DNA from: Apostichopus japonicus
Lineage: Eukaryota > Echinodermata > Holothuroidea > Aspidochirotida > Stichopodidae
Assembly (NCBI RefSeq): GCF_037975245.1
Contig: NC_092577.1
Span: forward strand, 17,312,013 to 17,376,012
DNA length: 64,000 nt
Direction of reading: 5' to 3'
A program made the position numbers and the translations under genes. Positions within the stretch are counted from its first letter, which is position 1. Each line of letters opens with the position of its first letter. Under the pieces are notes generated by a model. That model was not told the origin of the DNA and searched no databases. It saw only the letters and a program-made list of their open reading frames with translations. Shown one piece after another: positions 1-9,145 of the stretch.

Positions 1-77
1 ACCGAAGTCAAGCAACGTAGAGCGCAGTCAGTACTTGGATGGGTGACCGCCTGGGGGAATACTGGGTGCCGCAGGCT
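1..77 (+). rRNA. 5S rRNA gene, 5' part outside window (T114C, +GG)
   Basis: The window opens at nucleotide 45 of a 5S gene. The remaining part has the five-G run (+GG) and the GCAGGC 3' end. A long spacer follows. Confidence 0.9.
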
Positions 78-360
78 TTTATTTTCATAATTGATAACAC
101 TATGTTGCCACGACGATGAGAAATTGAAATGGCCTTCATTGTCTTTCCACAAGGAAAGTGTCTTGCCACGAGGAAAGCGATTTGAAAATCGAATATATTA
201 ATAAATACCTCGTTTGTTTTTATATATTAGAATTTTCTAGATATATATGTCAAATATAGATTAACATAATATATATTAAATCCATTCATGTATAATATAT
301 ATATTAAATCCACTGATCATAACCTACCAGACAAGTAGCCTACATTTCACCTCTTGGAAT

Positions 361-481
361 GTCTACGGCCATATCACGTTGACTATACCGGTTCTCGTCC
401 GATCACCGAAGTCAAGCAACGTAGAGCGCAGTCAGTACTTGGATGGGTGACCGCCTGGGGGAATACTGGGTGCCGCAGGCT
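361..481 (+). rRNA. 5S rRNA gene (C12T, T114C, +GG)
   Basis: First complete gene. Helix I is GTCTACGGC against GCCGCAGGC, so T114C gives an A5-C114 mismatch. Helix II ACGTTG/CAACGT is fully paired. Box A begins at A50 (AGTCAAGCAACG), and the box C segment GGATGGGTGACC starts at nucleotide 81. Two extra G follow G99, just before the loop E strand GAATAC. The T-run after the gene should end transcription. Whether the RNA from this form is stable cannot be told from sequence. Next gene 197 bp on. Confidence 0.93.
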
Positions 482-557
482 TTTATTTTCATAATTGATA
501 ACACTATGTTGCCACGACGATGAGAAATTGAAATGGCCTACATTGACCTCTTGTTAT

Positions 558-676
558 GTCTACGGCCACATCACGTTGACTATACCGGTTCTCGTCCGAT
601 CACCGAAGTCAAGCAACGTAGAGCGCAGTCAGTACTTGGATGGGTGACCGCCTGGGAATACTGGGTGCCGTAGGCT
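558..676 (+). rRNA. 5S rRNA gene (canonical)
   Basis: Helices I and II fully paired, three-G form, GTAGGC end. Upstream bases CCTCTTGTTAT. Next gene 187 bp on. Best reference for the functional form in this array. Confidence 0.96.
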
Positions 677-744
677 TTTATTTTCATAATTGATAACACG
701 ACGATGATGAGAAATTGAAATGGCCTTCATTGACCGGTTTTTAT

Positions 745-865
745 GTCTACGGCCACATCACGTTGACTATACCGGTTCTCGTCCGATCACCGAAGTCAAG
801 CAACGTAGAGCGCAGTCAGTACTTGGATGGGTGACCGCCTGGGGGAATACTGGGTGCCGCAGGCT
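745..865 (+). rRNA. 5S rRNA gene (T114C, +GG)
   Basis: Upstream bases CCGGTTTTTAT rather than CCTCTTGTTAT. Long spacer follows (402 bp to next gene). Confidence 0.93.
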
Positions 866-1146
866 TTTATTTTCATAATTGATAACACTATGTTGCCACG
901 ACGATGAGAAATTGAAATGGCCTTCATCGTCTTTCCACAAGGAAAGTGTCTTGCCACGAGGAAAGCGATTTGAAAATCGAATATATTAATAAATAACTCG
1001 TTTGTTTTTATATATTAGAATTGTCTACATATATATGTAAAATATAGATTAACATAATATATATTAAATCCATTCATGTATAATATATATTAAATCCACT
1101 GATCATAACCTACCAGACAACTAGCCTACATTTCGCCTCTTGGAAT

Positions 1147-1265
1147 GTCTACGGCCACATCACGTTGACTATACCGGTTCTCGTCCGATCACCGAAGTCA
1201 AGCAACGTAGAGCGCAGTCAGTACTTGGATGGGTGACCGCCTGGGAATACTGGGTGCCGCAGGCT
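1147..1265 (+). rRNA. 5S rRNA gene (T114C)
   Basis: C12 and T19 retained although preceded by a long spacer, an uncommon combination. Next gene 400 bp on. Confidence 0.95.
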
Positions 1266-1546
1266 TTTATTTTCATAATTGATAACACTATGTTGCCACG
1301 ACGATGACAAATTGAAATGGCCTTCAATGTCTTTCCACAAGGAAAGTGTCTTGCCACGAGGAAAGCGATTTGAAAATCGAATATATTAATAAATACCTCG
1401 TTTGTTTTTATATATTAGAATTTTCTAGATATATATGTAAAATATAGATTAACATAATATATATTAAATCCATTCATGTATAATATATATTAAATCCACT
1501 GATCATAACCTACCAGACAACTAGCCTACATTTCGCCTCTTGGAAT

Positions 1547-1667
1547 GTCTACGGCCACATCACGATGACTATACCGGTTCTCGTCCGATCACCGAAGTCA
1601 AGCAACGTAGAGCGCAGTCAGTACTTGGATGGGTGACCGCCTGGGGGAATACTGGGTGCCGCAGGCT
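1547..1667 (+). rRNA. 5S rRNA gene (T19A, T114C, +GG)
   Basis: Carries the helix II mismatch, the helix I mismatch and the GG insertion together; only this gene and the one at 3137 do so. Long spacer follows. Confidence 0.9.
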
Positions 1668-1950
1668 TTTATTTTCATAATTGATAACACTATGTTGCCA
1701 CGACGATGAGAAATTGAAATGGCCTTCATTGTCTTTCCACAAGGAAAGTGTCTTGCCACGAGGAAAGCGATTTGAAAATCGAATATATTAATAAATACCT
1801 CGTTTGTTTTTATATATTAGAATTTTCTAGATATATATGTCAAATATAGATTAACATAATATATATTAAATCCATTCATGTATAATATATATATTAAATC
1901 CACTGATCATAACCTACCAGACAAGTAGCCTACATTTCACCTCTTGGAAT

Positions 1951-2071
1951 GTCTACGGCCATATCACGTTGACTATACCGGTTCTCGTCCGATCACCGAA
2001 GTCAAGCAACGTAGAGCGCAGTCAGTACTTGGATGGGTGACCGCCTGGGGGAATACTGGGTGCCGCAGGCT
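1951..2071 (+). rRNA. 5S rRNA gene (C12T, T114C, +GG)
   Basis: Higher-order partner of the gene at 361. Next gene 197 bp on. Confidence 0.93.
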
Positions 2072-2147
2072 TTTATTTTCATAATTGATAACACTATGTT
2101 GCCACGACGATGAGAAATTGAAATGGCCTACATTGACCTCTTGTTAT

Positions 2148-2266
2148 GTCTACGGCCACATCACGTTGACTATACCGGTTCTCGTCCGATCACCGAAGTC
2201 AAGCAACGTAGAGCGCAGTCAGTACTTGGATGGGTGACCGCCTGGGAATACTGGGTGCCGTAGGCT
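2148..2266 (+). rRNA. 5S rRNA gene (canonical)
   Basis: Partner of the gene at 558. Next gene 187 bp on. Confidence 0.96.
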
Positions 2267-2334
2267 TTTATTTTCATAATTGATAACACGACGATGATGA
2301 GAAATTGAAATGGCCTACATTGACCGGTTTTTAT

Positions 2335-2455
2335 GTCTACGGCCACATCACGTTGACTATACCGGTTCTCGTCCGATCACCGAAGTCAAGCAACGTAGAG
2401 CGCAGTCAGTACTTGGATGGGTGACCGCCTGGGGGAATACTGGGTGCCGCAGGCT
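2335..2455 (+). rRNA. 5S rRNA gene (T114C, +GG)
   Basis: Partner of the gene at 745. Long spacer follows (402 bp). Confidence 0.93.
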
Positions 2456-2736
2456 TTTATTTTCATAATTGATAACACTATGTTGCCACGACGATGACAA
2501 ATTGAAATGGCCTTCATCGTCTTTCCACAAGGAAAGTGTCTTGCCACGAGGAAAGCGATTTGAAAATCGAATATATTAATAAATAACTCGTTTGTTTTTA
2601 TATATTAGAATTGTCTACATATATATGTAAAATATAGATTAACATAATATATATTAAATCCATTCATGTATAATATATATTAAATCCACTGATCATAACC
2701 TACCAGACAACTAGCCTACATTTCGCCTCTTGGAAT

Positions 2737-2855
2737 GTCTACGGCCATATCACGTTGACTATACCGGTTCTCGTCCGATCACCGAAGTCAAGCAACGTAG
2801 AGCGCAGTCAGTACTTGGATGGGTGACCGCCTGGGAATACTGGGTGCCGCAGGCT
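2737..2855 (+). rRNA. 5S rRNA gene (C12T, T114C)
   Basis: Partner of the gene at 1147 but with T12. Long spacer follows (400 bp). Confidence 0.95.
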
Positions 2856-3136
2856 TTTATTTTCATAATTGATAACACTATGTTGCCACGACGATGACAA
2901 ATTGAAATGGCCTTCAATGTCTTTCCACAAGGAAAGTGTCTTGCCACGAGGAAAGCGATTTGAAAATCGAATATATTAATAAATACCTCGTTTGTTTTTA
3001 TATATTAGAATTTTCTAGATATATATGTTAAATATAGATTAACATAATATATATTAAATCCATTCATGTATAATATATATTAAATCCACTGATCATAACC
3101 TACCAGACAACTAGCCTACATTTCGCCTCTTGGAAT

Positions 3137-3257
3137 GTCTACGGCCACATCACGATGACTATACCGGTTCTCGTCCGATCACCGAAGTCAAGCAACGTAG
3201 AGCGCAGTCAGTACTTGGATGGGTGACCGCCTGGGGGAATACTGGGTGCCGCAGGCT
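3137..3257 (+). rRNA. 5S rRNA gene (T19A, T114C, +GG)
   Basis: Partner of the gene at 1547, but followed by a short spacer (197 bp). Confidence 0.9.
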
Positions 3258-3333
3258 TTTATTTTCATAATTGATAACACTATGTTGCCACGACGATGAC
3301 AAATTGAAATGGCCTACATTGACCTCTTGTTAT

Positions 3334-3452
3334 GTCTACGGCCACATCACGTTGACTATACCGGTTCTCGTCCGATCACCGAAGTCAAGCAACGTAGAGC
3401 GCAGTCAGTACTTGGATGGGTGACCGCCTGGGAATACTGGGTGCCGTAGGCT
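3334..3452 (+). rRNA. 5S rRNA gene (canonical)
   Basis: Canonical gene followed by a long spacer (403 bp), less usual than canonical plus short spacer. The T-rich tail reads TTTTATTTTTTATAA. Confidence 0.96.
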
Positions 3453-3736
3453 TTTATTTTTTATAATTGATAACACTATGTTGCCACGACGATGAGAAAT
3501 TGAAATGGCCTGCATTGTCTTTCCACAAGGAAAGTGTCTTGCCACGAGGAAAGCGATTTGAAAATCGAATATATTAATAAATACCTCGTTTGTTTTTATA
3601 TATTAGAATTTTCTACATATATATGTCAAATATAGATTAACATAATATATATTAAATCCATTCATGTATAATATATATATTAAATCCACTGATCATAACC
3701 TACCAGACAAGTAGCCTACATTTCACCTCTTGGAAT

Positions 3737-3855
3737 GTCTACGGCCACATCACGTTGACTATACCGGTTCTCGTCCGATCACCGAAGTCAAGCAACGTAG
3801 AGCGCAGTCAGTACTTGGATGGGTGACCGCCTGGGAATACTGGGTGCCGCAGGCT
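3737..3855 (+). rRNA. 5S rRNA gene (T114C)
   Basis: First gene of the 595-bp repeat. Long spacer follows (400 bp). Confidence 0.95.
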
Positions 3856-4136
3856 TTTATTTTCATAATTGATAACACTATGTTGCCACGACGATGAGAA
3901 ATTGAAATGGCCTTCAATGTCTTTCCACAAGGAAAGTGTCTTGCCACGAGGAAAGCGATTTGAAAATCGAATATATTAATAAATACCTCGTTTGTTTTTA
4001 TATATTAGAATTTTGTAGATATATATGTAAAATATAGATTAACATAATATATATTAAATCCATTCATGTATAATATATATTAAATCCACTGATCATAACC
4101 TACCAGACAACTAGCCTACATTTCGCCTCTTGGAAT

Positions 4137-4255
4137 GTCTACGGCCACATCACGATGACTATACCGGTTCTCGTCCGATCACCGAAGTCAAGCAACGTAG
4201 AGCGCAGTCAGTACTTGGATGGGTGACCGCCTGGGAATACTGGGTGCCGTAGGCT
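4137..4255 (+). rRNA. 5S rRNA gene (T19A)
   Basis: Helix II A19-A59 mismatch; helix I intact. Short spacer follows (195 bp). Confidence 0.93.
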
Positions 4256-4331
4256 TTTATTTTCATAATTGATAACACTATGTTGCCACGACGATGAGAA
4301 ATTGAAATGGCCTACATTGACCTCTTGTTAT

Positions 4332-4450
4332 GTCTACGGCCACATCACGTTGACTATACCGGTTCTCGTCCGATCACCGAAGTCAAGCAACGTAGAGCGC
4401 AGTCAGTACTTGGATGGGTGACCGCCTGGGAATACTGGGTGCCGCAGGCT
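4332..4450 (+). rRNA. 5S rRNA gene (T114C)
   Basis: Second copy of the gene at 3737. Long spacer follows (400 bp). Confidence 0.95.
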
Positions 4451-4731
4451 TTTATTTTCATAATTGATAACACTATGTTGCCACGACGATGAGAAATTGA
4501 AATGGCCTTCAATGTCTTTCCACAAGGAAAGTGTCTTGCCACGAGGAAAGCGATTTGAAAATCGAATATATTAATAAATACCTCGTTTGTTTTTATATAT
4601 TAGAATTTTGTAGATATATATGTAAAATATAGATTAACATAATATATATTAAATCCATTCATGTATAATATATATTAAATCCACTGATCATAACCTACCA
4701 GACAACTAGCCTACATTTCGCCTCTTGGAAT

Positions 4732-4850
4732 GTCTACGGCCACATCACGATGACTATACCGGTTCTCGTCCGATCACCGAAGTCAAGCAACGTAGAGCGC
4801 AGTCAGTACTTGGATGGGTGACCGCCTGGGAATACTGGGTGCCGTAGGCT
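4732..4850 (+). rRNA. 5S rRNA gene (T19A)
   Basis: Second copy of the gene at 4137. Short spacer follows (195 bp). Confidence 0.93.
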
Positions 4851-4926
4851 TTTATTTTCATAATTGATAACACTATGTTGCCACGACGATGAGAAATTGA
4901 AATGGCCTACATTGACCTCTTGTTAT

Positions 4927-5045
4927 GTCTACGGCCACATCACGTTGACTATACCGGTTCTCGTCCGATCACCGAAGTCAAGCAACGTAGAGCGCAGTCA
5001 GTACTTGGATGGGTGACCGCCTGGGAATACTGGGTGCCGTAGGCT
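4927..5045 (+). rRNA. 5S rRNA gene (canonical)
   Basis: Followed by a long spacer (401 bp). Confidence 0.96.
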
Positions 5046-5327
5046 TTTATTTTTTATAATTGATAACACTATGTTGCCACGACGATGAGAAATTGAAATG
5101 GCCTTCATTGTCTTTCCACAAGGAAAGTGTCTTGCCACGAGGAAAGCGATTTGAAAATCGAATATATTAATAAATACCTCGTTTGTTTTTATATATTAGA
5201 ATTTTCTACATATATATGTCAAATATAGATTAACATAATATATATTAAATCCATTCATGTATAATATATATTAAATCCACTGATCATAACCTACCAGACA
5301 ACTAGCCTACATTTCGCCTCTTGGAAT

Positions 5328-5446
5328 GTCTACGGCCACATCACGATGACTATACCGGTTCTCGTCCGATCACCGAAGTCAAGCAACGTAGAGCGCAGTC
5401 AGTACTTGGATGGGTGACCGCCTGGGAATACTGGGTGCCGTAGGCT
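5328..5446 (+). rRNA. 5S rRNA gene (T19A)
   Basis: Long spacer on both sides (402 bp to next gene). Confidence 0.93.
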
Positions 5447-5729
5447 TTTATTTTCATAATTGATAACACTATGTTGCCACGACGATGAGAAATTGAAATG
5501 GCCTTCATTGTCTTTCCACAAGGAAAGTGTCTTGCCACGAGGAAAGCGATTTGAAAATCGAATATATTAATAAATACCTCGTTTGTTTTTATATATTAGA
5601 ATTTTCTACATATATATGTCAAATATAGATTAACATAATATATATTAAATCCATTCATGTATAATATATATATTAAATCCACTGATCATAACCTACCAGA
5701 CAAGTAGCCTACATTTCACCTCTTGGAAT

Positions 5730-5850
5730 GTCTACGGCCATATCACGTTGACTATACCGGTTCTCGTCCGATCACCGAAGTCAAGCAACGTAGAGCGCAG
5801 TCAGTACTTGGATGGGTGACCGCCTGGGGGAATACTGGGTGCCGCAGGCT
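5730..5850 (+). rRNA. 5S rRNA gene (C12T, T114C, +GG)
   Basis: Next gene 189 bp on: the only +GG gene followed by the shortest spacer type (CACGACGATGATGAG). Confidence 0.93.
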
Positions 5851-5918
5851 TTTATTTTCATAATTGATAACACGACGATGATGAGAAATTGAAATGGCCT
5901 ACATTGACCTCTTGTTAT

Positions 5919-6037
5919 GTCTACGGCCACATCACGTTGACTATACCGGTTCTCGTCCGATCACCGAAGTCAAGCAACGTAGAGCGCAGTCAGTACTTGG
6001 ATGGGTGACCGCCTGGGAATACTGGGTGCCGTAGGCT
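5919..6037 (+). rRNA. 5S rRNA gene (canonical)
   Basis: Next gene 196 bp on. Confidence 0.96.
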
Positions 6038-6114
6038 TTTATTTTTTATAATTGATAACACTATGTTGCCACGACGATGAGAAATTGAAATGGCCTACAT
6101 TGACCGGTTTTTAT

Positions 6115-6233
6115 GTCTACGGCCACATCACGTTGACTATACCGGTTCTCGTGTGATCACCGAAGTCAAGCAACGTAGAGCGCAGTCAGTACTTGGATGG
6201 GTGACCGCCTGGGAATACTGGGTGCCGTAGGCT
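6115..6233 (+). rRNA. 5S rRNA gene (C39G, C40T)
   Basis: Two adjacent substitutions at 6153-6154 change CGTCCGATC to CGTGTGATC in the helix III/loop C region; private to this gene. Next gene 187 bp on. Confidence 0.9.
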
Positions 6234-6301
6234 TTTATTTTCATAATTGATAACACGACGATGATGAGAAATTGAAATGGTCTACATTGACCTCTTGTTA
6301 T

Positions 6302-6420
6302 GTCTACGGCCACATCACGTTGACTATACCGGTTCTCGTCCGATCACCGATGTCAAGCAACGTAGAGCGCAGTCAGTACTTGGATGGGTGACCGCCTGGG
6401 AATACTGGGTGCCGTAGGCT
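6302..6420 (+). rRNA. 5S rRNA gene (A50T)
   Basis: ACCGATGTC replaces ACCGAAGTC at the first base of box A. The spacer upstream has the linked variant TGGTCTACATT. Next gene 187 bp on. Confidence 0.91.
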
Positions 6421-6488
6421 TTTATTTTCATAATTGATAACACGACGATGATGAGAAATTGAAATGGCCTACATTGACCTCTTTTTAT

Positions 6489-6607
6489 GTCTACGGCCAC
6501 ATCACGTTGACTATACCGGTTCTCGTCCGATCACCGAAGTCAAGCAACGTAGAGCGCAGTCAGTACTTGGATGGGTGACCGCCTGGGAATACTGGGTGCC
6601 GCAGGCT
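6489..6607 (+). rRNA. 5S rRNA gene (T114C)
   Basis: Upstream bases CCTCTTTTTAT. Long spacer follows (402 bp). Confidence 0.95.
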
Positions 6608-6890
6608 TTTATTTTCATAATTGATAACACTATGTTGCCACGACGATGAGAAATTGAAATGGCCTTCATTGTCTTTCCACAAGGAAAGTGTCTTGCCACG
6701 AGGAAAGCGATTTGAAAATCGAATATATTAATAAATAACTCGTTTGTTTTTATATATTCGAATTTTCTACATATAGATGTAAAATATAGATTAACATAAT
6801 ATATATTAAATCCATTCATGTATAATATATATATTAAATCCACTAATCATAACCTACCAGACAACTAGCCTACATTTCGCCTCTTGGAAT

Positions 6891-7009
6891 GTCTACGGCC
6901 ACATCACGATGACTATACCGGTTCTCGTCCGATCACCGAAGTCAAGCAACGTAGAGCGCAGTCAGTACTTGGATGGGTGACCGCCTGGGAATACTGGGTG
7001 CCGTAGGCT
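6891..7009 (+). rRNA. 5S rRNA gene (T19A)
   Basis: Second gene before LINE copy 1. Long spacer follows. Confidence 0.93.
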
Positions 7010-7292
7010 TTTATTTTCATAATTGATAACACTATGTTGCCACGACGATGAGAAATTGAAATGGCCTTCATTGTCTTTCCACAAGGAAAGTGTCTTGCCA
7101 CGAGGAAAGCGATTTGAAAATCGAATATATTAATAAATACCTCGTTTGTTTTTATATATTAGAATTTTCTAGATATATATGTCAAATATAGATTAACATA
7201 ATATATATTAAATCCATTCATGTATAATATATATATTAAATCCACTGATCATAACCTACCAGACAAGTAGCCTACATTTCACCTCTTGGAAT

Positions 7293-7411
7293 GTCTACGG
7301 CCATATCACGTTGACTATACCGGTTCTCGTCCGATCACCGAAGTCAAGCAACGTAGAGCGCAGTCAGTACTTGGATGGGTGACCGCCTGGGAATACTGGG
7401 TGCCGCAGGCT
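7293..7411 (+). rRNA. 5S rRNA gene (C12T, T114C), LINE host unit
   Basis: LINE copy 1 begins in this unit's long spacer, 342 bp from the gene start. Confidence 0.95.
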
Positions 7412-7634
7412 TTTATTTTCATAATTGATAACACTATGTTGCCACGACGATGAGAAATTGAAATGGCCTTCATTGTCTTTCCACAAGGAAAGTGTCTTGC
7501 CACGAGGAAAGCGATTTGAAAATCGAATATATTAATAAATAACTCGTTTGTTTTTATATATTAGAATTTTCTACATATAGATGTAAAATATAGATTAACA
7601 TAATATATATTAAATCCATTCATGTATAATATAT

Positions 7635-7903
7635 GTCGTGGTGTGATACAGTGTGATACAGTGGATACAGTGTGATACAGTCGTGGCGCGGTTGGTTGTG
7701 CTCTTTGTTAGCTGTTTTCTTTGTTACTTTTTTCGAACTTACTTGTTCCACGTTTTCTTCAACCTGCAACATCCAAGTTCTTGGATGCTAGCGGGTTTTT
7801 ATTACTGTGTTTCATTTTGGACCGTTAAACTGTAGGAGTTTTGTAGGTAATTTTTGAAGTCGCCAAGGCGACGAAGGCCGCCAAGGCGTGTGCTAGTGCG
7901 AAC
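7635..7903 (+). promoter_or_regulatory. LINE copy 1 5' UTR / likely internal promoter
   Basis: The 269 nt before ORF1 hold about four GTGTGATACA-type repeats (7642-7680) between two GTCGTGG motifs. A perfect inverted repeat GTCGCCAAGGCGAC lies at 7859-7872, close to the ORF1 start. Non-LTR elements usually carry an internal promoter here; that is known for the group and not shown by this sequence. Confidence 0.6.
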
Positions 7904-9145
7904 ATGGGTTCCGCGAAACCATCAATACAACGTTTGAAAACTAACAGTGTTAGGGTATTTGACAATGGACATAGCTATGGAGACATACTGAAATCGATAT
8001 CTGAGGATCTTGGGAATAATAGAATTGTGGGATGTGTTAAGACGTCAGGGCACTGGATTGTGACATTGAAGAATGAATCTGATGCGGAACTTATCCAGGA
8101 AACCGGCCTTAATATTAAAGGCGACCATTGTAATGTTACCGGAGTGGAAAAATTTATACTAACGGTGAGTCTTTTTGGGGTACCCTGTTACATTTCTGAC
8201 GAAGAACTTTCGGCTAAGCTAGAGGAATACGGATGCTCAATTAAATCCAAATGGACGCGAAAATACTATTCCGACTATCCAGACGTGGAAAACGGTATTC
8301 GATTCGTAAGAGTACAGTTGCCAAATAATGCCAAAAGCCTGCCCTACGCAATTACGATTGCTGGTGTACATCTAAGACTTAAACACAACAGCCAATCTAA
8401 AGTCTGTAACAACTGCTTGAGCGACACCCATGTCATGAAAGAATGTCCCCAGTACGTATGTAGAGAATGTAATAACCAGGGCCACACGGAGAGCCGTTGC
8501 CCTAGGATAAAGTGCTTTAGATGCCAAAACTTTGGTCATAAAAGTTTCCTATGCACGGAGCAACCACCTGAGGAAGATAACGATGTCGAACCAGAGAAGC
8601 CTTCAGACAATGGTGAGATGGACACAGAAACTGAACCTTCTAACGTCACTGAGAGCGCCAACAAGGAAACAGTTCCCGGGGGCCCACCAGCTCAACCCAC
8701 AGTGCAACCTCCTGACACGGTAGATCAAGCCAACCGGAACAAGGACCAAATTGAGGAGACTCTGCCTACCAACACCCAGCCACAGCAGAAACAACCGAAA
8801 TCTCCCAAGAAAGCGAAGGCTACGACCACAGCGACCAAGAAAAATCCCACCGACGAAGCACAGAAATCCCGACTACAAAGAAAACCCGACTACAAACCAG
8901 GAAGTAATGGAGACACCACTGAAACTGTAAATGACTCTATGGCACACCTTAAAAGGCAGATGTCTTTGGATGAGGACAACTTCATTTTTGTAAGACACAA
9001 GAAGAAAATACCAACACCAAACCTTAGCAAGGCAAGAACCGTAACAAGCAAAAACAATCAAACCTCACTTCTATATCGTCATCGTCATCATACTCTTTCT
9101 TGTTTTAATGGATCCAACAAAAAACAAAATAGAAACAAGGGATAA
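7904..9145 (+). CDS. LINE ORF1, CCHC zinc-knuckle nucleic-acid-binding protein (copy 1)
   Basis: 413 aa. Three consecutive CX2CX4HX4C zinc knuckles occupy residues 168-181, 186-199 and 204-217. The part before them (about 80-165) may form an RRM-like fold as in other LINE ORF1 proteins; this is inference. After the knuckles comes a long acidic, Pro/Gln/Thr- and Lys-rich region (about 218-330), probably disordered, and a basic C-terminus. ORF1 proteins of this kind bind the element RNA and form the RNP that ORF2 protein works in. The ATG at 7904 is in good context (AACATGG); the frame upstream is open only back to a TAG and has no ATG. The end overlaps ORF2 by 38 nt. Confidence 0.93.
   Translation: MGSAKPSIQRLKTNSVRVFDNGHSYGDILKSISEDLGNNRIVGCVKTSGHWIVTLKNESDAELIQETGLNIKGDHCNVTGVEKFILTVSLFGVPCYISDEELSAKLEEYGCSIKSKWTRKYYSDYPDVENGIRFVRVQLPNNAKSLPYAITIAGVHLRLKHNSQSKVCNNCLSDTHVMKECPQYVCRECNNQGHTESRCPRIKCFRCQNFGHKSFLCTEQPPEEDNDVEPEKPSDNGEMDTETEPSNVTESANKETVPGGPPAQPTVQPPDTVDQANRNKDQIEETLPTNTQPQQKQPKSPKKAKATTTATKKNPTDEAQKSRLQRKPDYKPGSNGDTTETVNDSMAHLKRQMSLDEDNFIFVRHKKKIPTPNLSKARTVTSKNNQTSLLYRHRHHTLSCFNGSNKKQNRNKG

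Larger units (their letters stand above)
1..3180 (+). repeat. Higher-order repeat, 1,590 bp x 2
   Basis: The order of five units starting at 361 (lengths 197, 187, 402, 400, 404) recurs at 1951, exactly 1,590 bp later, with the same gene variants except for a few single bases (the gene at 1147 has C12, its partner at 2737 has T12; the last unit at 3137 then switches to a short spacer). This is a recent segmental duplication inside the array. Confidence 0.93.
3737..4926 (+). repeat. Higher-order repeat, 595 bp x 2
   Basis: A long unit plus a short unit (400 + 195 bp) occurs at 3737-4331 and again at 4332-4926. Both long spacers share a private base giving TTTTGTAGATATA (near 4012 and 4607), so the pair is one recent duplication. 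Confidence 0.9.
1..7634 (+). repeat. 5S rDNA tandem array, block 1
   Basis: Head-to-tail 5S genes with alternating short (about 187-197 bp) and long (about 400-404 bp) units; 24 complete genes and one cut by the window edge. Each gene is followed directly by a T-run (GGCTTTTATTTT or close), the expected RNA polymerase III stop. The block contains the 1,590-bp and 595-bp higher-order repeats listed separately and ends at LINE copy 1. Confidence 0.97.

Noticed and set aside
7315-7503. Many 61-62 aa and 101-110 aa open frames overlapping 5S genes on both strands
   Set aside because: They recur only because the 5S units recur; they read across the rRNA gene and spacer, many start at TTG, and their composition is that of translated 5S sequence. 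Not protein genes.
1-7634. CRISPR array or other regularly spaced prokaryotic repeat
   Set aside because: The repeated part is a 119-121-nt 5S rRNA gene with pol III terminators and the spacers are themselves repeated, not unique.
7653-7835. 60-aa hydrophobic frame in the LINE 5' UTR, present in all copies
   Set aside because: It starts with GTG inside the tandem repeats and has no ATG at its start. It is kept only because the copies are recent duplicates.
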